Positions 25,566-34,345 of a DNA stretch of 64,000 nt are shown piece after piece. The notes under the pieces are model-generated. The model ran no database searches and had not been told where the DNA came from. It worked only from the letters and a program-made list of their open reading frames with translations. Source of the stretch: Turicibacter faecis (GTDB lineage Bacteria > Bacillota_I > Bacilli_A > MOL361 > Turicibacteraceae); NCBI RefSeq assembly GCF_037076425.1, contig NZ_AP028127.1, positions 960,001 through 1,024,000 of the forward strand, given 5' to 3'. The position numbers were made by a program, and so were the translations under genes. Within the stretch, counting starts at the first letter, position 1. Each line of letters starts with the position of its first letter.

Positions 25566-25656
25566 AAAAAAACCGATTGAAACACGTGGTAAACCCAATA
25601 GGTTAGAATTTTTAACTAACGTATCGGGATTGTTGCGAAAAATCATCGGTTTTTTT
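25566..25656 (+). terminator. Composite terminator with internal hairpin
   Basis: A 12-bp outer stem AAAAAAACCGAT / ATCGGTTTTTTT (25566-25577, 25645-25656) encloses CCCAATA-g-GTTAG / CTAAC-g-TATCGGG. It is built like the element at 6072-6156, also with an inner GGTTAGA. Confidence 0.75.
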
Positions 25657-25707
25657 GTTTTAATTCTACAGGAGTGGAATAAGGTATAAAGAGGGGAGGA
25701 GTAAGGC

Positions 25708-26226
25708 ATGCAACTAAAACGTTACAACCGACAAAAGGCTATTGATTATGCTAGAAAGTGGGCGCTTGATCGTAATAGTGTTTATCACGATTATGAAAAT
25801 TACGGTGGGGATTGTACGAATTTTATTTCACAGTGCTTACGGGCAGGAGAAATCCCGTTTGATGAATCAGGAAGTGATTCGACTAAGAAATGGTATTGGT
25901 ATAGTGATGCAAAGCGGACACCTTCCTGGACGTCAGCTAAACCATTTGAAACTTATTTGATTGGCAATAATAAACAGGGAACGAAAAACTATGGTGTTTA
26001 TGCCACGTTTTGTCGTTATGAGGAGTTAGAACTTGGGGACCTTGTGCAAAAGCGCATTAATGGTGTCCTTACCCACACGATGATTGTGACTTCAAAAGTT
26101 TTCGATGTGGACGGTGAGTTAACAGATTACTTAATCTGTCAACACTCGTATGATTTGAAAGACTTTCCACTCTCTCAAAAAGATGGCGTGCATAGCTACA
26201 TTAAAATTCATGGGTATTATGCTTAA
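25708..26226 (+). CDS. Amidase-domain (Amidase_6-like) cell wall hydrolase
   Basis: A 172-residue protein that begins with YNRQKAIDYARKWALDRNSVYHDYENYGGDCTNFISQCL. This is the hallmark of the putative amidase domain family (PF12671), with the candidate catalytic Cys in GGDCTNF and a His in THTMIVTSK. No signal peptide is visible, yet the family usually acts on peptidoglycan. Several members are sporulation-associated, so mother-cell or spore-cortex action is plausible. GGGAGGAG precedes the ATG. It stands alone downstream of opp. Confidence 0.85.
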   Translation: MQLKRYNRQKAIDYARKWALDRNSVYHDYENYGGDCTNFISQCLRAGEIPFDESGSDSTKKWYWYSDAKRTPSWTSAKPFETYLIGNNKQGTKNYGVYATFCRYEELELGDLVQKRINGVLTHTMIVTSKVFDVDGELTDYLICQHSYDLKDFPLSQKDGVHSYIKIHGYYA

Positions 26227-26316
26227 CTCATTTATCTAAAGGTATCATGCATAGTTTCGATGAAATATCGCACACTACTAAAGTCAGAATTCGACAAGAA
26301 AGTGAGGCGGTATTTG

Positions 26317-26511
26317 ATGAGTTGTAAATGTAATGGAAAATGCCATGAAAAAGGAAAAAAAGCTAAAAAATCGGAAGCAAATAATCAATGGTGTGGAGCG
26401 TCTGCCGTTGGAAATACAGATGACCATCAAATGAAAACCGAATTTAGTAACGAATGGGCTTCAACCAATAAAATGGGAGCCGTCAATCAGGAAACTAAAA
26501 AATCTCATTAA
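26317..26511 (+). CDS. Small Cys-rich protein, possibly spore-associated
   Basis: A 64-residue protein. MSCKCNGKCHEKGKKAKK gives an N-terminal Cys/Lys cluster (CxCxxxC). Then follows KTEFSNEWASTNKMGAVNQETKK, which resembles the TEFASET-Q-N repeats of gamma-type small acid-soluble spore proteins with a possible GPR cleavage region. ATG 26317 has GAGGCGG upstream; a longer frame from 26260 lacks a site. The spore assignment is tentative. A terminator follows. Confidence 0.5.
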   Translation: MSCKCNGKCHEKGKKAKKSEANNQWCGASAVGNTDDHQMKTEFSNEWASTNKMGAVNQETKKSH

Positions 26512-26515
26512 GACG

Positions 26516-26540
26516 AAAAGGCCCCAACAGGGGTCTTTTT
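26516..26540 (+). terminator. Intrinsic terminator
   Basis: AAAAG-g-CCCC-AACA-GGGG-t-CTTTTT. Confidence 0.85.
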
Positions 26541-26744
26541 ATAAACGTTTGAACGAGGTAAGGTTTGTTTTTAGGACGCCTATACACGTTAGGTGAGAAA
26601 TGATTAGATGTTAACATAGAAGGTGATAAGGCCTATTGTCGCACGAGGTATCAGAAACTTGTCATAAAATAAGAGGATTTTTCTTGGTGTCTGATAGCTT
26701 TTTTAGTATAATTAAAATTAACAACATGAAGGAAGGGTGAGGAC

Positions 26745-27581
26745 ATGGAGTTATTTGTTTCGGATTTAGATGGGACATTATTAAACAAATCGAGTCAAGT
26801 CTCATCAAAAAGTCGTGAAATCATTAATGACTTAATGAAAAAAGGGGTAAAGTTTACGGTTGCAACCGCACGTACGCATGCGACGGTGATTGATTTACTT
26901 GAAGGATTAGAAATTAATATGCCGATTGCGATTATGAACGGCGTAGGAATTTATGATTTAAAAAATAGAAAATACCTTGAAATTGTTGATATGGATAAAC
27001 AAGCAGTTAAGGAAGCGATCACGATCTTTGATCAATGTCACTTAGAACCGATGATTTACGGAATTTGTGAGGATCAATTATCCGTTTTTTATCGTCAACT
27101 TCCAAACATTGCAGCACAAACATTTTATCATCAACGTAAAGATGCGAAATTAAAAACATTTAAACAAGTTCATTCGTTCGAAGAGGTCATTCAAACGAAT
27201 AAAATCGTAAATATGCTTGTTTTTGATCGATTAGAAATCATTGAGGAAGCCTATCGCCGTGTCCAATCCATCGACGGAATCAGAGCGACCTACTATCGTA
27301 CGCGTGAAGAAGGATACGGGTATATGGAGCTTTATAGTACCAATGCTTCAAAGGCAAATGGAATTAAGGCGTTAATGAAATATGCTGACTTTGAGAAAGT
27401 CATTGGATTTGGTGATAATCTAAATGACCTCCCGATGTTTGAGTTAGCCGACGAGGCGTATGCACCTGAAAATGCGGTTGACGAAATTAAAAAAGTTGCA
27501 ACGGGTGTTATTCGTCACCACGATGATGATGCGATTGCACTGTATTTACAAGAACGTTACGAAGATCGCCAAAAATCGTAA
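26745..27581 (+). CDS. HAD superfamily Cof-type sugar phosphatase
   Basis: A 278-residue Cof/IIB phosphatase of the HAD fold. The nucleophile motif DLDGTLLN (7-14), a Thr-containing motif II (FTVATART), a cap domain, and the terminal GFGDNLNDLPMFELADEAYAPENA are complete. Substrates are typically sugar phosphates or flavin precursors. GAAGGG upstream of ATG 26745. Single gene with its own terminator. Confidence 0.92.
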   Translation: MELFVSDLDGTLLNKSSQVSSKSREIINDLMKKGVKFTVATARTHATVIDLLEGLEINMPIAIMNGVGIYDLKNRKYLEIVDMDKQAVKEAITIFDQCHLEPMIYGICEDQLSVFYRQLPNIAAQTFYHQRKDAKLKTFKQVHSFEEVIQTNKIVNMLVFDRLEIIEEAYRRVQSIDGIRATYYRTREEGYGYMELYSTNASKANGIKALMKYADFEKVIGFGDNLNDLPMFELADEAYAPENAVDEIKKVATGVIRHHDDDAIALYLQERYEDRQKS

Positions 27582-27653
27582 AGTTTTTGATGACTCAGGT
27601 GAAAGGCTCCCCTTATTCATTAGAGGTTTTATAGAACGAATGGCGCTATATTT

Positions 27654-27704
27654 AAAAAGACACCGATGTACGTCCCTTTGCGGGTAAACATCTGTGTCTT
27701 TTTC
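27654..27704. terminator. Intrinsic terminator
   Basis: AAAAAGACAC-c-GATGT pairs with ACATC-t-GTGTCTTTTT over an 18-nt loop. It lies between the convergent HAD gene and feoB. Confidence 0.8.
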
Positions 27705-27779
27705 TTTTTTCGTGCGTGTGATTTAAAGGGGGAATTTTTTAAAAGCGCGACTTCTAGGGCATGAGTGAGGGTCCTCCTC

Positions 27780-29912
27780 TTACACCCAACCAAAGAGTTG
27801 AAAAATGAGCGTATTGATGAAACAGAGTAAAAATCCAATAAGCGTTGGAATGAGGAAAGCAAGAATCGCCCATTTATATCCACCCGTTTCTTTTTTGATT
27901 GTCATGAGGGTTGTCGAACATGGCCAATGGCAAAGCGTAAAGAGTAAAACATTGATCCCGGTCAGTAATGTCCATCCATGCTCAGTTAAAATTTGGCTAA
28001 GGGAAAGAATGCTATCAAATTCAACCATCACGCCACTCGATAAGTAAGACATGAGTAGAATAGGAATGACAATTTCATTTGCAGGAATCCCTAAGATAAA
28101 CGCCATTAAAATAAATCCATCAAGTCCAATTAACGTCGCAAAGGGATTGAGAAAGTTTGCGATATGGGTTAAAAGACTCAAATCGTTAACATAAAGGTGA
28201 TTTAAGCACCAAATCATGATCCCCGCTGGAATGGCGATCATCACGGCACGTCCTAAGACGAAAAGTGTTCGATCAATAATAGACGTGTAAAGAATCCGAC
28301 CAAGTTGGGGTGTACGATAGGGAGGTAATTCAAGGGTAAAAGAGGAAGGGACGCCTTTAAGAATGGTTTTTGATAGAAGGTAGGAGACGCCTAAAGTGAT
28401 GAAGACGCCTAAAATAACAATCAGACCTACAACGAGGGCACTCGCAAGTGTTCCATTGATGGGACCAAGGTCCACATTTAAAAGGAGGACACTCGCGATG
28501 GCGATAATGGTCGGAAAACGTCCGTTACAAATCATAAAGTTATTCGTTAAAATGGCGATTAGTTTTTCACGAGGGGATTCGATAATCCGGCAACCAATGA
28601 TCCCGGCGGCGTTACAGCCAAACCCCATACACATAGTCAGGCACTGTTTTCCATGAGCACACGCTTTTTTAAATAAATGATCTAAGTTAAAAGCGACGCG
28701 TGGTAAATAACCTAAATCTTCAAGGGCTGTAAATAGCGGAAAGAAGATGGCCATAGGGGGGAGCATCACAGAAATAACATTGGCAAGTGTCTGATAAACA
28801 CCGTTTAAAAGCAATTCATATAACCATTGGGGGGTGTGAATGGCCGTTAAAAAATGGCTGATGTAACGGCCGAGGAACGCAAAAAAGTTAGATAGAAGTT
28901 CGGATGGAATATTGGCTCCTGCAATCGTTAGCCAAAGAATTCCTAGTAAAAGCAAGAGCATTAAAGGAATGCCAAAGCGCTTAGAGGTAATCCAGGTATC
29001 AATTTTTAAATCCCGCTCACGTGCTAACTGTTGTTTGTCGAGTAAATAAACATAATTTCGTTTGATTTCTTCGGCTTTAGCGTAACTGATCTCGGTCAAG
29101 TGATCTCGAATTTCATCTTTAGCTAATGATCGAGGTAATGTTTTTTCAATTTGAATTAATTCATCCGCTTCCTCTGGACTTAAATAGCGGTTCATAGATT
29201 GGTAAATACTTTCGTTTCCATCGATCAGACGAAGGGCGAGCCATCTGGGATTGAGATTTTTATAGTTGTTAGCGAGAAGGGGAAGGAGTTGGTGGATATG
29301 ACGCTCTGTCTCTTCGTTATATGTAAGGGGTTGGTAATCGAAGGGGTAGTTATTGTTAATGATTTGATCAAGGGTTGTGGTCAGTTCATCAAGTCCTAAT
29401 TTACTGCGGGCTGAGGTTAAAACAACAGGGACTCCTAGTTCTTGTTCAATGGCACGACGATCGACAACGATTCCTTTTTTTTCTGCCTCATCAATCAGAT
29501 TGATGCATAAAATGACTCGGGTCGTGAGTTCCATTATTTGAAAGGCAAGGTGTAAATTGCGTTCAAGGGCAGTGGCATCCGTGACAACGACAACTGCATC
29601 GGGTTGTCCAAAACAAATGAAATCTCTTGCCACTAACTCTTCTTCCGATGTGGCGAATAAAGAGTAGGTTCCAGGTAGATCAACAAGCACGTAATCATGC
29701 TCCTTCGTTTTAAATTCTCCCCGGGCATTTGTCACCGTTTTTCCAGGCCAGTTTCCTGTGTGTTGGTGTAGCCCTGTCAAAGCATTAAAGACAGTACTTT
29801 TACCGGTATTTGGGTTACCTGTAAGGGCAATGACGAACTGATCTTCGGTTTTATCGATGGCGAATAAATCTTGTAAGGCTTCCCTTTTGGTTGAACGATA
29901 GGTTAATCCCAT
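27780..29912 (-). CDS. feoB: Ferrous iron transport protein B
   Basis: A 710-residue Fe(II) transporter. The N-terminal G domain has G1 GNPNTGKST (32-40), G3 DLPGTYSL and G4 NLID. A helical GDI-like domain is followed by a C-terminal membrane half with two Gate regions, including CMGFGCNAAGI. Full length. AAGGAGG precedes the ATG. The start is 15 bp after the feoA stop, so the two form an operon. It imports iron under reducing conditions, fitting an anaerobe. Confidence 0.97.
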   Translation of the reverse strand: MGLTYRSTKREALQDLFAIDKTEDQFVIALTGNPNTGKSTVFNALTGLHQHTGNWPGKTVTNARGEFKTKEHDYVLVDLPGTYSLFATSEEELVARDFICFGQPDAVVVVTDATALERNLHLAFQIMELTTRVILCINLIDEAEKKGIVVDRRAIEQELGVPVVLTSARSKLGLDELTTTLDQIINNNYPFDYQPLTYNEETERHIHQLLPLLANNYKNLNPRWLALRLIDGNESIYQSMNRYLSPEEADELIQIEKTLPRSLAKDEIRDHLTEISYAKAEEIKRNYVYLLDKQQLARERDLKIDTWITSKRFGIPLMLLLLLGILWLTIAGANIPSELLSNFFAFLGRYISHFLTAIHTPQWLYELLLNGVYQTLANVISVMLPPMAIFFPLFTALEDLGYLPRVAFNLDHLFKKACAHGKQCLTMCMGFGCNAAGIIGCRIIESPREKLIAILTNNFMICNGRFPTIIAIASVLLLNVDLGPINGTLASALVVGLIVILGVFITLGVSYLLSKTILKGVPSSFTLELPPYRTPQLGRILYTSIIDRTLFVLGRAVMIAIPAGIMIWCLNHLYVNDLSLLTHIANFLNPFATLIGLDGFILMAFILGIPANEIVIPILLMSYLSSGVMVEFDSILSLSQILTEHGWTLLTGINVLLFTLCHWPCSTTLMTIKKETGGYKWAILAFLIPTLIGFLLCFINTLIFQLFGWV

Positions 29913-29927
29913 ACAAATTCCTCCTTA

Positions 29928-30164
29928 TCAATCATGAATTGGTTGAACCATAATCAAGCTTCCCTCCTCCTCGCGCAAGGCAATCATTGCACCTCTAATG
30001 TTATAGACCGTTAAATTATTTTTAGGGCCTTTTTTTATCACATCAATTAAAGCCCCAGTTGTGACACCAAGGGCCAGTAATCGCTCACGTAAAACACCTG
30101 TTGCGATAAGTTTAGCGACTTTAACCGTTGTTTGGCATTCAACTTCGCTTAATTTTTTCAGCAT
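29928..30164 (-). CDS. feoA: FeoA domain protein
   Basis: A 78-residue SH3-like FeoA protein, the cytosolic accessory of FeoB. LSEVECQTTVKVAKLIATGVLRERLLALGVTTGALIDVIKKGP and VYNIRGAMIALREEEGSLIMV match the family. ATG 30164 is chosen because GGAG lies 8 bases before it; GTG 30173 overlaps the site. The expected iron-responsive operator may be the palindrome at 30278. Confidence 0.93.
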   Translation of the reverse strand: MLKKLSEVECQTTVKVAKLIATGVLRERLLALGVTTGALIDVIKKGPKNNLTVYNIRGAMIALREEEGSLIMVQPIHD

Positions 30165-30277
30165 AGTCATCACTCCATTACTTGATTTAATAGGGCTAAC
30201 GTTTATCTAAAAGGAAATCGATCCAAAAGGATTAACTATTTCTTTCACGAGTCATTAAATAGGGGGGGGGATAAATT

Positions 30278-30291
30278 TTAGCCGCGGCTAA
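30278..30291. promoter_or_regulatory. 14-bp palindrome TTAGCCGCGGCTAA in the feoA / asp23 divergent region
   Basis: A perfect palindrome, GC-rich in an AT-rich interval, about 115 bp upstream of feoA. Its TTAG-CTAA ends resemble DtxR/MntR-family operators. It could control feoAB or the divergent gene at 30460. Confidence 0.5.
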
Positions 30292-30459
30292 CAGATGAAA
30301 GGCTAGTCGGTATAGTATATGAAGCTTCATCAAATGGGTGATAGTAAATGGACATTCTTCTCATTTACAGTTTTTTCTTTCCTGCAGGGATAGTATTTGC
30401 ACAACGGTTCAAACTATAGTATTATTATAGTAGTTGCATATGATTGGAGGAGAATGGTG

Positions 30460-30831
30460 ATGGCTGTTTCAAAGTATTATCGTATTGACGAAGCAAATCA
30501 AGAAATTGGGAATATCGAAATTCATTCACAGGTTTTTGAAGTGATTGCTCACAATGCGACAGCAGAAATTGATGGAGTTTCAAAAATGTTTGAAAGTATT
30601 TCACAATCAATTGCCGATACATTTAACAGTAAAAAACATCGAAATGGTGTTGAAGTTGAGTTTGATGAGAATGGATTAGTTGTAGATGTTTATGTGAGTA
30701 TTAAAGTGGGATACGCAATCAATGAAGTTGCGGAAAAAATCCAAAAAAATATTCACCAAATGATCTATCATATGACAGCAGTTAAAACATCAGAAATCTA
30801 TGTTCATGTCGTTTCAATTGATTTTGAATAA
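30460..30831 (+). CDS. Asp23/Gls24 family protein (YqhY-like)
   Basis: A 123-residue Asp23/Gls24 envelope-stress family protein, with GNIEIHSQVFEVIAHNATAEIDGVSKM and a C-terminal amphipathic VHVVSIDF strand. Its position directly upstream of nusB matches B. subtilis yqhY, which is linked to acetyl-CoA carboxylase control. ATG 30460 has GGAGGAG 7 bases upstream; earlier starts have none. No accB/accC genes precede it here; instead feoAB is divergent. A terminator separates it from nusB. Confidence 0.9.
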   Translation: MAVSKYYRIDEANQEIGNIEIHSQVFEVIAHNATAEIDGVSKMFESISQSIADTFNSKKHRNGVEVEFDENGLVVDVYVSIKVGYAINEVAEKIQKNIHQMIYHMTAVKTSEIYVHVVSIDFE

Positions 30832-30868
30832 AAATAAACCACTTTCAGTGGTTTATTTTTATTTTTTT
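30832..30868 (+). terminator. Intrinsic terminator
   Basis: AAATAAACCACT, TTC loop, AGTGGTTTATTTTT followed by more T. Confidence 0.88.
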
Positions 30869-30929
30869 CGGCAAAATTTTAATAAATATGATAACATATA
30901 TAATTGAAACTTGAAAAAATAGTATACAA

Positions 30930-31081
30930 TATAAATATGTCCAGATGAATTTATCAGTTAGAGTTGGACCAAAGGGTTTGAGTGATAAGAAAACGACGTG
31001 GGTTTTCTAACTCATGAACCATTTATTTGTTAGTTGATAAATTGAACAACTTAGAAGATTTGAATAGAAAGAGGGATTTGT
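30930..31081 (+). promoter_or_regulatory. Structured 5' leader of nusB
   Basis: AATTTATCA and TGATAAATT can close a domain holding nested stems: GGTT with AACC, GAGT with ACTC, and AGAAAAC with GTTTTCT around GACGTG. A TTGAAA and TACAAT-like promoter lies just upstream (about 30904-30930). No known leader class was recognised. Confidence 0.4.
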
Positions 31082-31561
31082 GTGATTCGTCATGTATTAC
31101 GTCAATTTGCAGTACAAACATTATACCAAATGGAAGTTGGGAAGATGACTAAAGAAGAAGCCATCGAAAATGTTGAACTAGTAGTTGAAGGATTAAAGGA
31201 AGAAGCGCTAGAGCTTGTAGCAGAAGAGGTTACACCACATCAAATTCTTGAAATTGAACGTCAATTTAAGTTAGAAGATTTTTATTTTGAATTGGTTGAA
31301 GGTGTATTGGCTCATCAACAAGAGTTAGATGAATTAATTGAGGCTAACTTAAAAGGATGGAGCTTTTCACGTTTAAATAAAGTAGACCGCGCGATTTTAC
31401 GCTTAGCTGTTTATGAAATGAAATTTTGTCAGGAGACTCCTCATAAAATTATTATGGATGAGGCCGTTGAATTAACGAAGGAATTTTCAGATACGGGAGA
31501 TGGAAAAGCCCGTAGTTTCAATAACAAAGTATTAGATCAAATAAGTAAGCATTTAGCTTAA
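31082..31561 (+). CDS. nusB: Transcription antitermination factor NusB
   Basis: A 159-residue all-helical RNA-binding factor for rRNA antitermination, working with NusE/S10 at boxA. RHVLRQFAVQTLYQME at the N-terminus and LNKVDRAILRLAVYEM with HKIIMDEAVELTKEFSDTGDGKARSFNNKVLD at the C-terminus are diagnostic. GTG 31082 is the start. It begins the nusB-xseA-xseB-ispA-dxs-tlyA run; folD, normally between nusB and xseA in Bacillus, is missing. Confidence 0.96.
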   Translation: MIRHVLRQFAVQTLYQMEVGKMTKEEAIENVELVVEGLKEEALELVAEEVTPHQILEIERQFKLEDFYFELVEGVLAHQQELDELIEANLKGWSFSRLNKVDRAILRLAVYEMKFCQETPHKIIMDEAVELTKEFSDTGDGKARSFNNKVLDQISKHLA

Positions 31562-31577
31562 GTAGGATGTGGGATGG

Positions 31578-32927
31578 ATGGAGCAAAGGCAACCCTTAAC
31601 CGTTAAAGCGTTAACGAAGTACATTAAGTTAAAGTTTGATTATGATAAGAATCTGCAGCATCTCTTACTTAAGGGGGAGTTATCGAACGTTAAACGGCAT
31701 TCACGTGGGCATCTTTACTTCACGCTAAAAGATGACGAGGCACAAATCAATGCCGTAATGTTTGCGAGTGCCGCCTCACATTTAGAATTTGTTCCAACGG
31801 AAGGGATGCAGGTCATCGTGAAGGGGCACATTACCGTTTATGAAGCGGGAGGAACCTATTCGCTATACGTAAAAGAGATGACCGAAGATGGAATCGGAAA
31901 TCTCTATGTCGCCTATACCCAACTAAAGGAAAGACTAGCAACAGAAGGCTTATTTGATGCTCGCTTTAAGCAAAAAATCCCTGATTATCCTCAGGCAGTA
32001 GGTGTCATTACTTCTCCAACAGGGGCGGCAATCCGAGATATTATATCGACCATCAAGCGAAGATTTCCAATGGTCACCATTTATGTTTATCCTGCCCTCG
32101 TTCAAGGAGAACAAGCAGAGGCCTCAATTATTTCTTGTATTAAACAGGCCAATGCGATGAATCTAGTGGATACATTAATTGTCGGTCGTGGAGGCGGGTC
32201 CATTGAGGATTTATGGGCCTTTAATAAGGAAGGAGTCGCACGGGCCATTTTTGAGTCAAAGATTCCTATTATTTCGGCGGTCGGGCATGAGACAGATTTT
32301 ACGATTGCAGACTTTGTTGCCGATCATCGCGCTCCAACCCCAACCGGCGCGGCGGAGTTAGCAGTTCCTAATTTACCAGACGTTTTAAAACATTTAAATC
32401 AGCTAAACGCACGCTTAAATCACAACTTTAATTTGCAGTTTAAACAGAAAAAGGATTATCTTACTCAACTTTGCAATCATTATATTATGAAAAATCCCGC
32501 GGCGTTATTTGAACAGAGGCTGATGTATGTGGATCAGTTGAGTGAAAAGTTGAATTATGTGTTGCAGGATCAACTGACAAGAAATCAAACAAAATGGTGG
32601 ACGTTGCATCATCGACTTCTCCAATTAGATCCTAAAGCTAGCGTTGACCAAGCCAAGCAGTCCTTACTCCTTCAAGATCAAACATTGCGGCAATTAATGC
32701 TTCAACACCTTTCTCAATCGAAACAAGATTATACGGTTTTACTAACTAAACTTGAGTTACTAAACCCCTTATCCATTTTAAAAAAGGGGTACACCGTCTT
32801 GACGAATGATAAAGATGAGATGGTTACGACTGTTCAAGATATTTCTGTGGGACAGGACCTCTTAATTTCATTAGATGATGGAAGGGTAAGAGCATCCGTG
32901 AAGGAAATTGAAACAAGTGAAAGTTAA
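31578..32927 (+). CDS. xseA: Exodeoxyribonuclease VII large subunit
   Basis: A 449-residue large subunit of the single-strand exonuclease. An N-terminal OB fold (LTVKALTKYIKLKFDYDKNLQHLLLKGELSN), the catalytic domain with GVITSPTGAAIRDI, GRGGGSIEDLWAFN and VGHETDFTIADFVADHRAPTPTGAAE, then the coiled-coil stalk that binds many XseB copies. ATG 31578 gives better spacing than GTG 31569 and matches the family N-terminus. Starts about 16 bp after nusB; xseB follows 18 bp downstream. Confidence 0.95.
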   Translation: MEQRQPLTVKALTKYIKLKFDYDKNLQHLLLKGELSNVKRHSRGHLYFTLKDDEAQINAVMFASAASHLEFVPTEGMQVIVKGHITVYEAGGTYSLYVKEMTEDGIGNLYVAYTQLKERLATEGLFDARFKQKIPDYPQAVGVITSPTGAAIRDIISTIKRRFPMVTIYVYPALVQGEQAEASIISCIKQANAMNLVDTLIVGRGGGSIEDLWAFNKEGVARAIFESKIPIISAVGHETDFTIADFVADHRAPTPTGAAELAVPNLPDVLKHLNQLNARLNHNFNLQFKQKKDYLTQLCNHYIMKNPAALFEQRLMYVDQLSEKLNYVLQDQLTRNQTKWWTLHHRLLQLDPKASVDQAKQSLLLQDQTLRQLMLQHLSQSKQDYTVLLTKLELLNPLSILKKGYTVLTNDKDEMVTTVQDISVGQDLLISLDDGRVRASVKEIETSES

Positions 32928-32945
32928 TAAAGAGGTGATGCAAAG

Positions 32946-33173
32946 ATGAGTGAAACAAAATTAAACTTTGATGAGGCGTTGCGCCAATTAGAACAAGTGG
33001 TTCGTCAATTAGAAGCAGGGAACTTGCCATTAGAACAGTCAATCGATCTTTATAAAAAGGGGATGTTACTGTCTGGTGAGTGTCATCAAAAGCTGCAACA
33101 AATTGAATCGGAGGTTGCAAAGCTTGTCGATCCAACCGGAGCCATGACTGATTTCGAGGTATCGGGGGAATAG
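32946..33173 (+). CDS. xseB: Exodeoxyribonuclease VII small subunit
   Basis: A 75-residue helical small subunit with NFDEALRQLEQVVRQLEAGNLPLEQSIDLYKKGM, the standard XseB signature. GAGGTG precedes the ATG. Its stop is followed two bases later by the ispA start, so translation of the two is coupled. Confidence 0.96.
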   Translation: MSETKLNFDEALRQLEQVVRQLEAGNLPLEQSIDLYKKGMLLSGECHQKLQQIESEVAKLVDPTGAMTDFEVSGE

Positions 33174-33175
33174 GG

Positions 33176-34051
33176 ATGTTACAACAATATATAAATTCTC
33201 ATCGAGAATCCTTTAATGCGTATATGATGGGATTAATTGAAAAAGAAAATATTCCGAATGAATTGAAGGAGTCGATGCTCTATTCGTTATCTGTTGGTGG
33301 AAAGCGATTAAGGCCGATTATTTTATTCGCCGTTTTAGAAACATTAGGGTTGGATGCAAAAAAAGGATATCCAACAGCGGCCGCCCTTGAAATGATTCAT
33401 ACGTATTCATTAATTCATGATGATTTACCCGCAATGGATAATGATGATTTTAGAAGGGGCAAGCCGACTAATCACCGAGTATTTGGGGAGGCGATTGCTA
33501 TTTTGGCGGGTGATGGTCTATTAACACACGCTTTTCGTATAATTTGTCAAGATAACGGGCTGACTGACATGCAAAAACTACAGTTAATTGCTCATCTATC
33601 TGAGGCAGCTGGTCCGACGGGGATGGTTGCTGGCCAAGTACTTGATATGGAAGCTGAACAAAAACAATTGACGCTTGACCAATTAAAAGAGGTCCATTTA
33701 CATAAAACGGGATGTCTCATTGAATTTTCAGTTGCGGCTGCAGGAATTATCGCCGGTATCTCACAGGAGCTGCTACAGGATTTAAGACAATTTGCAAAAC
33801 ATATCGGTCTTGCTTTTCAAATCAAAGACGATATCCTAGACGTTGAGGGAGAGCGTGAACTTATTGGAAAAGATGTAGGTAGTGACATGGAAAATGGTAA
33901 AAATACGTATGTCTCTTTAGCAACATTAGCTGGGGCTAAAACATTGTTAGATGAGGAGATAAATGCATCGTCTGTCATTTTGGATAAAATCCCATATGAC
34001 ACGACACTACTTATGGCCATTGCACGATTCATTAAAGAACGTCAAAGTTAA
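33176..34051 (+). CDS. ispA: Farnesyl (or geranylgeranyl) diphosphate synthase
   Basis: A 291-residue trans-polyprenyl diphosphate synthase condensing IPP with allylic diphosphates. First Asp-rich motif HDDLPAMDND (Asp82, 83, 86/88), the RRGKPTNH segment, and second motif FQIKDDILD are intact, as is GGKRLRP. Its place beside xseB and dxs matches B. subtilis ispA (yqiD). The start context is GGGATG (33173-33178), overlapping the initiator. A terminator follows at 34055. Confidence 0.95.
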   Translation: MLQQYINSHRESFNAYMMGLIEKENIPNELKESMLYSLSVGGKRLRPIILFAVLETLGLDAKKGYPTAAALEMIHTYSLIHDDLPAMDNDDFRRGKPTNHRVFGEAIAILAGDGLLTHAFRIICQDNGLTDMQKLQLIAHLSEAAGPTGMVAGQVLDMEAEQKQLTLDQLKEVHLHKTGCLIEFSVAAAGIIAGISQELLQDLRQFAKHIGLAFQIKDDILDVEGERELIGKDVGSDMENGKNTYVSLATLAGAKTLLDEEINASSVILDKIPYDTTLLMAIARFIKERQS

Positions 34052-34054
34052 TAG

Positions 34055-34087
34055 CGGGGGCGATTATTCATAATCGCCTTTTATTGT
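34055..34087 (+). terminator. Intrinsic terminator after ispA
   Basis: GGGGGCGATTA and TAATCGCC around TTCA, followed by TTTTATT. Confidence 0.75.
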
Positions 34088-34336
34088 GAGGCTATAGGAT
34101 AGGGGATGCCGTGATAGCTTCTTGAGGCCTGTTTCTGTTGAAGGCGTGAGGAGACTCCACCCAATCGTTTATCTCGCCATCAAAAAAAGAGGAGTGTTCG
34201 TTTCTTGATGAAATAGTAAGTCCAAAGCCCAAACGAGGGCTACGATAGAAAAAGAGGTCCCGAGATAGGAATAAACGTCGAAATATGATATGATATAAAG
34301 GATTAGATAAAGATTAATAGATGGAACAAGGTTGGA

Positions 34337-34345
34337 GTGATTAGG
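34337..34345 (+). promoter_or_regulatory. dxs ribosome binding site deciding the start
   Basis: TTGGAG just upstream gives 8-bp spacing to ATG 34346 but overlaps GTG 34337. This excludes the earlier codon. Confidence 0.6.

Noticed and set aside
25566-25656. T-box or other riboswitch
   Set aside because: No T-box sequence (GGTGG...CGCG) or specifier stem; simpler as a composite terminator.
34090-34250. SRP, 6S or RNase P RNA in the ispA-dxs gap
   Set aside because: The stretch is GC-richer than its surroundings, but I could not match conserved elements of those RNAs.
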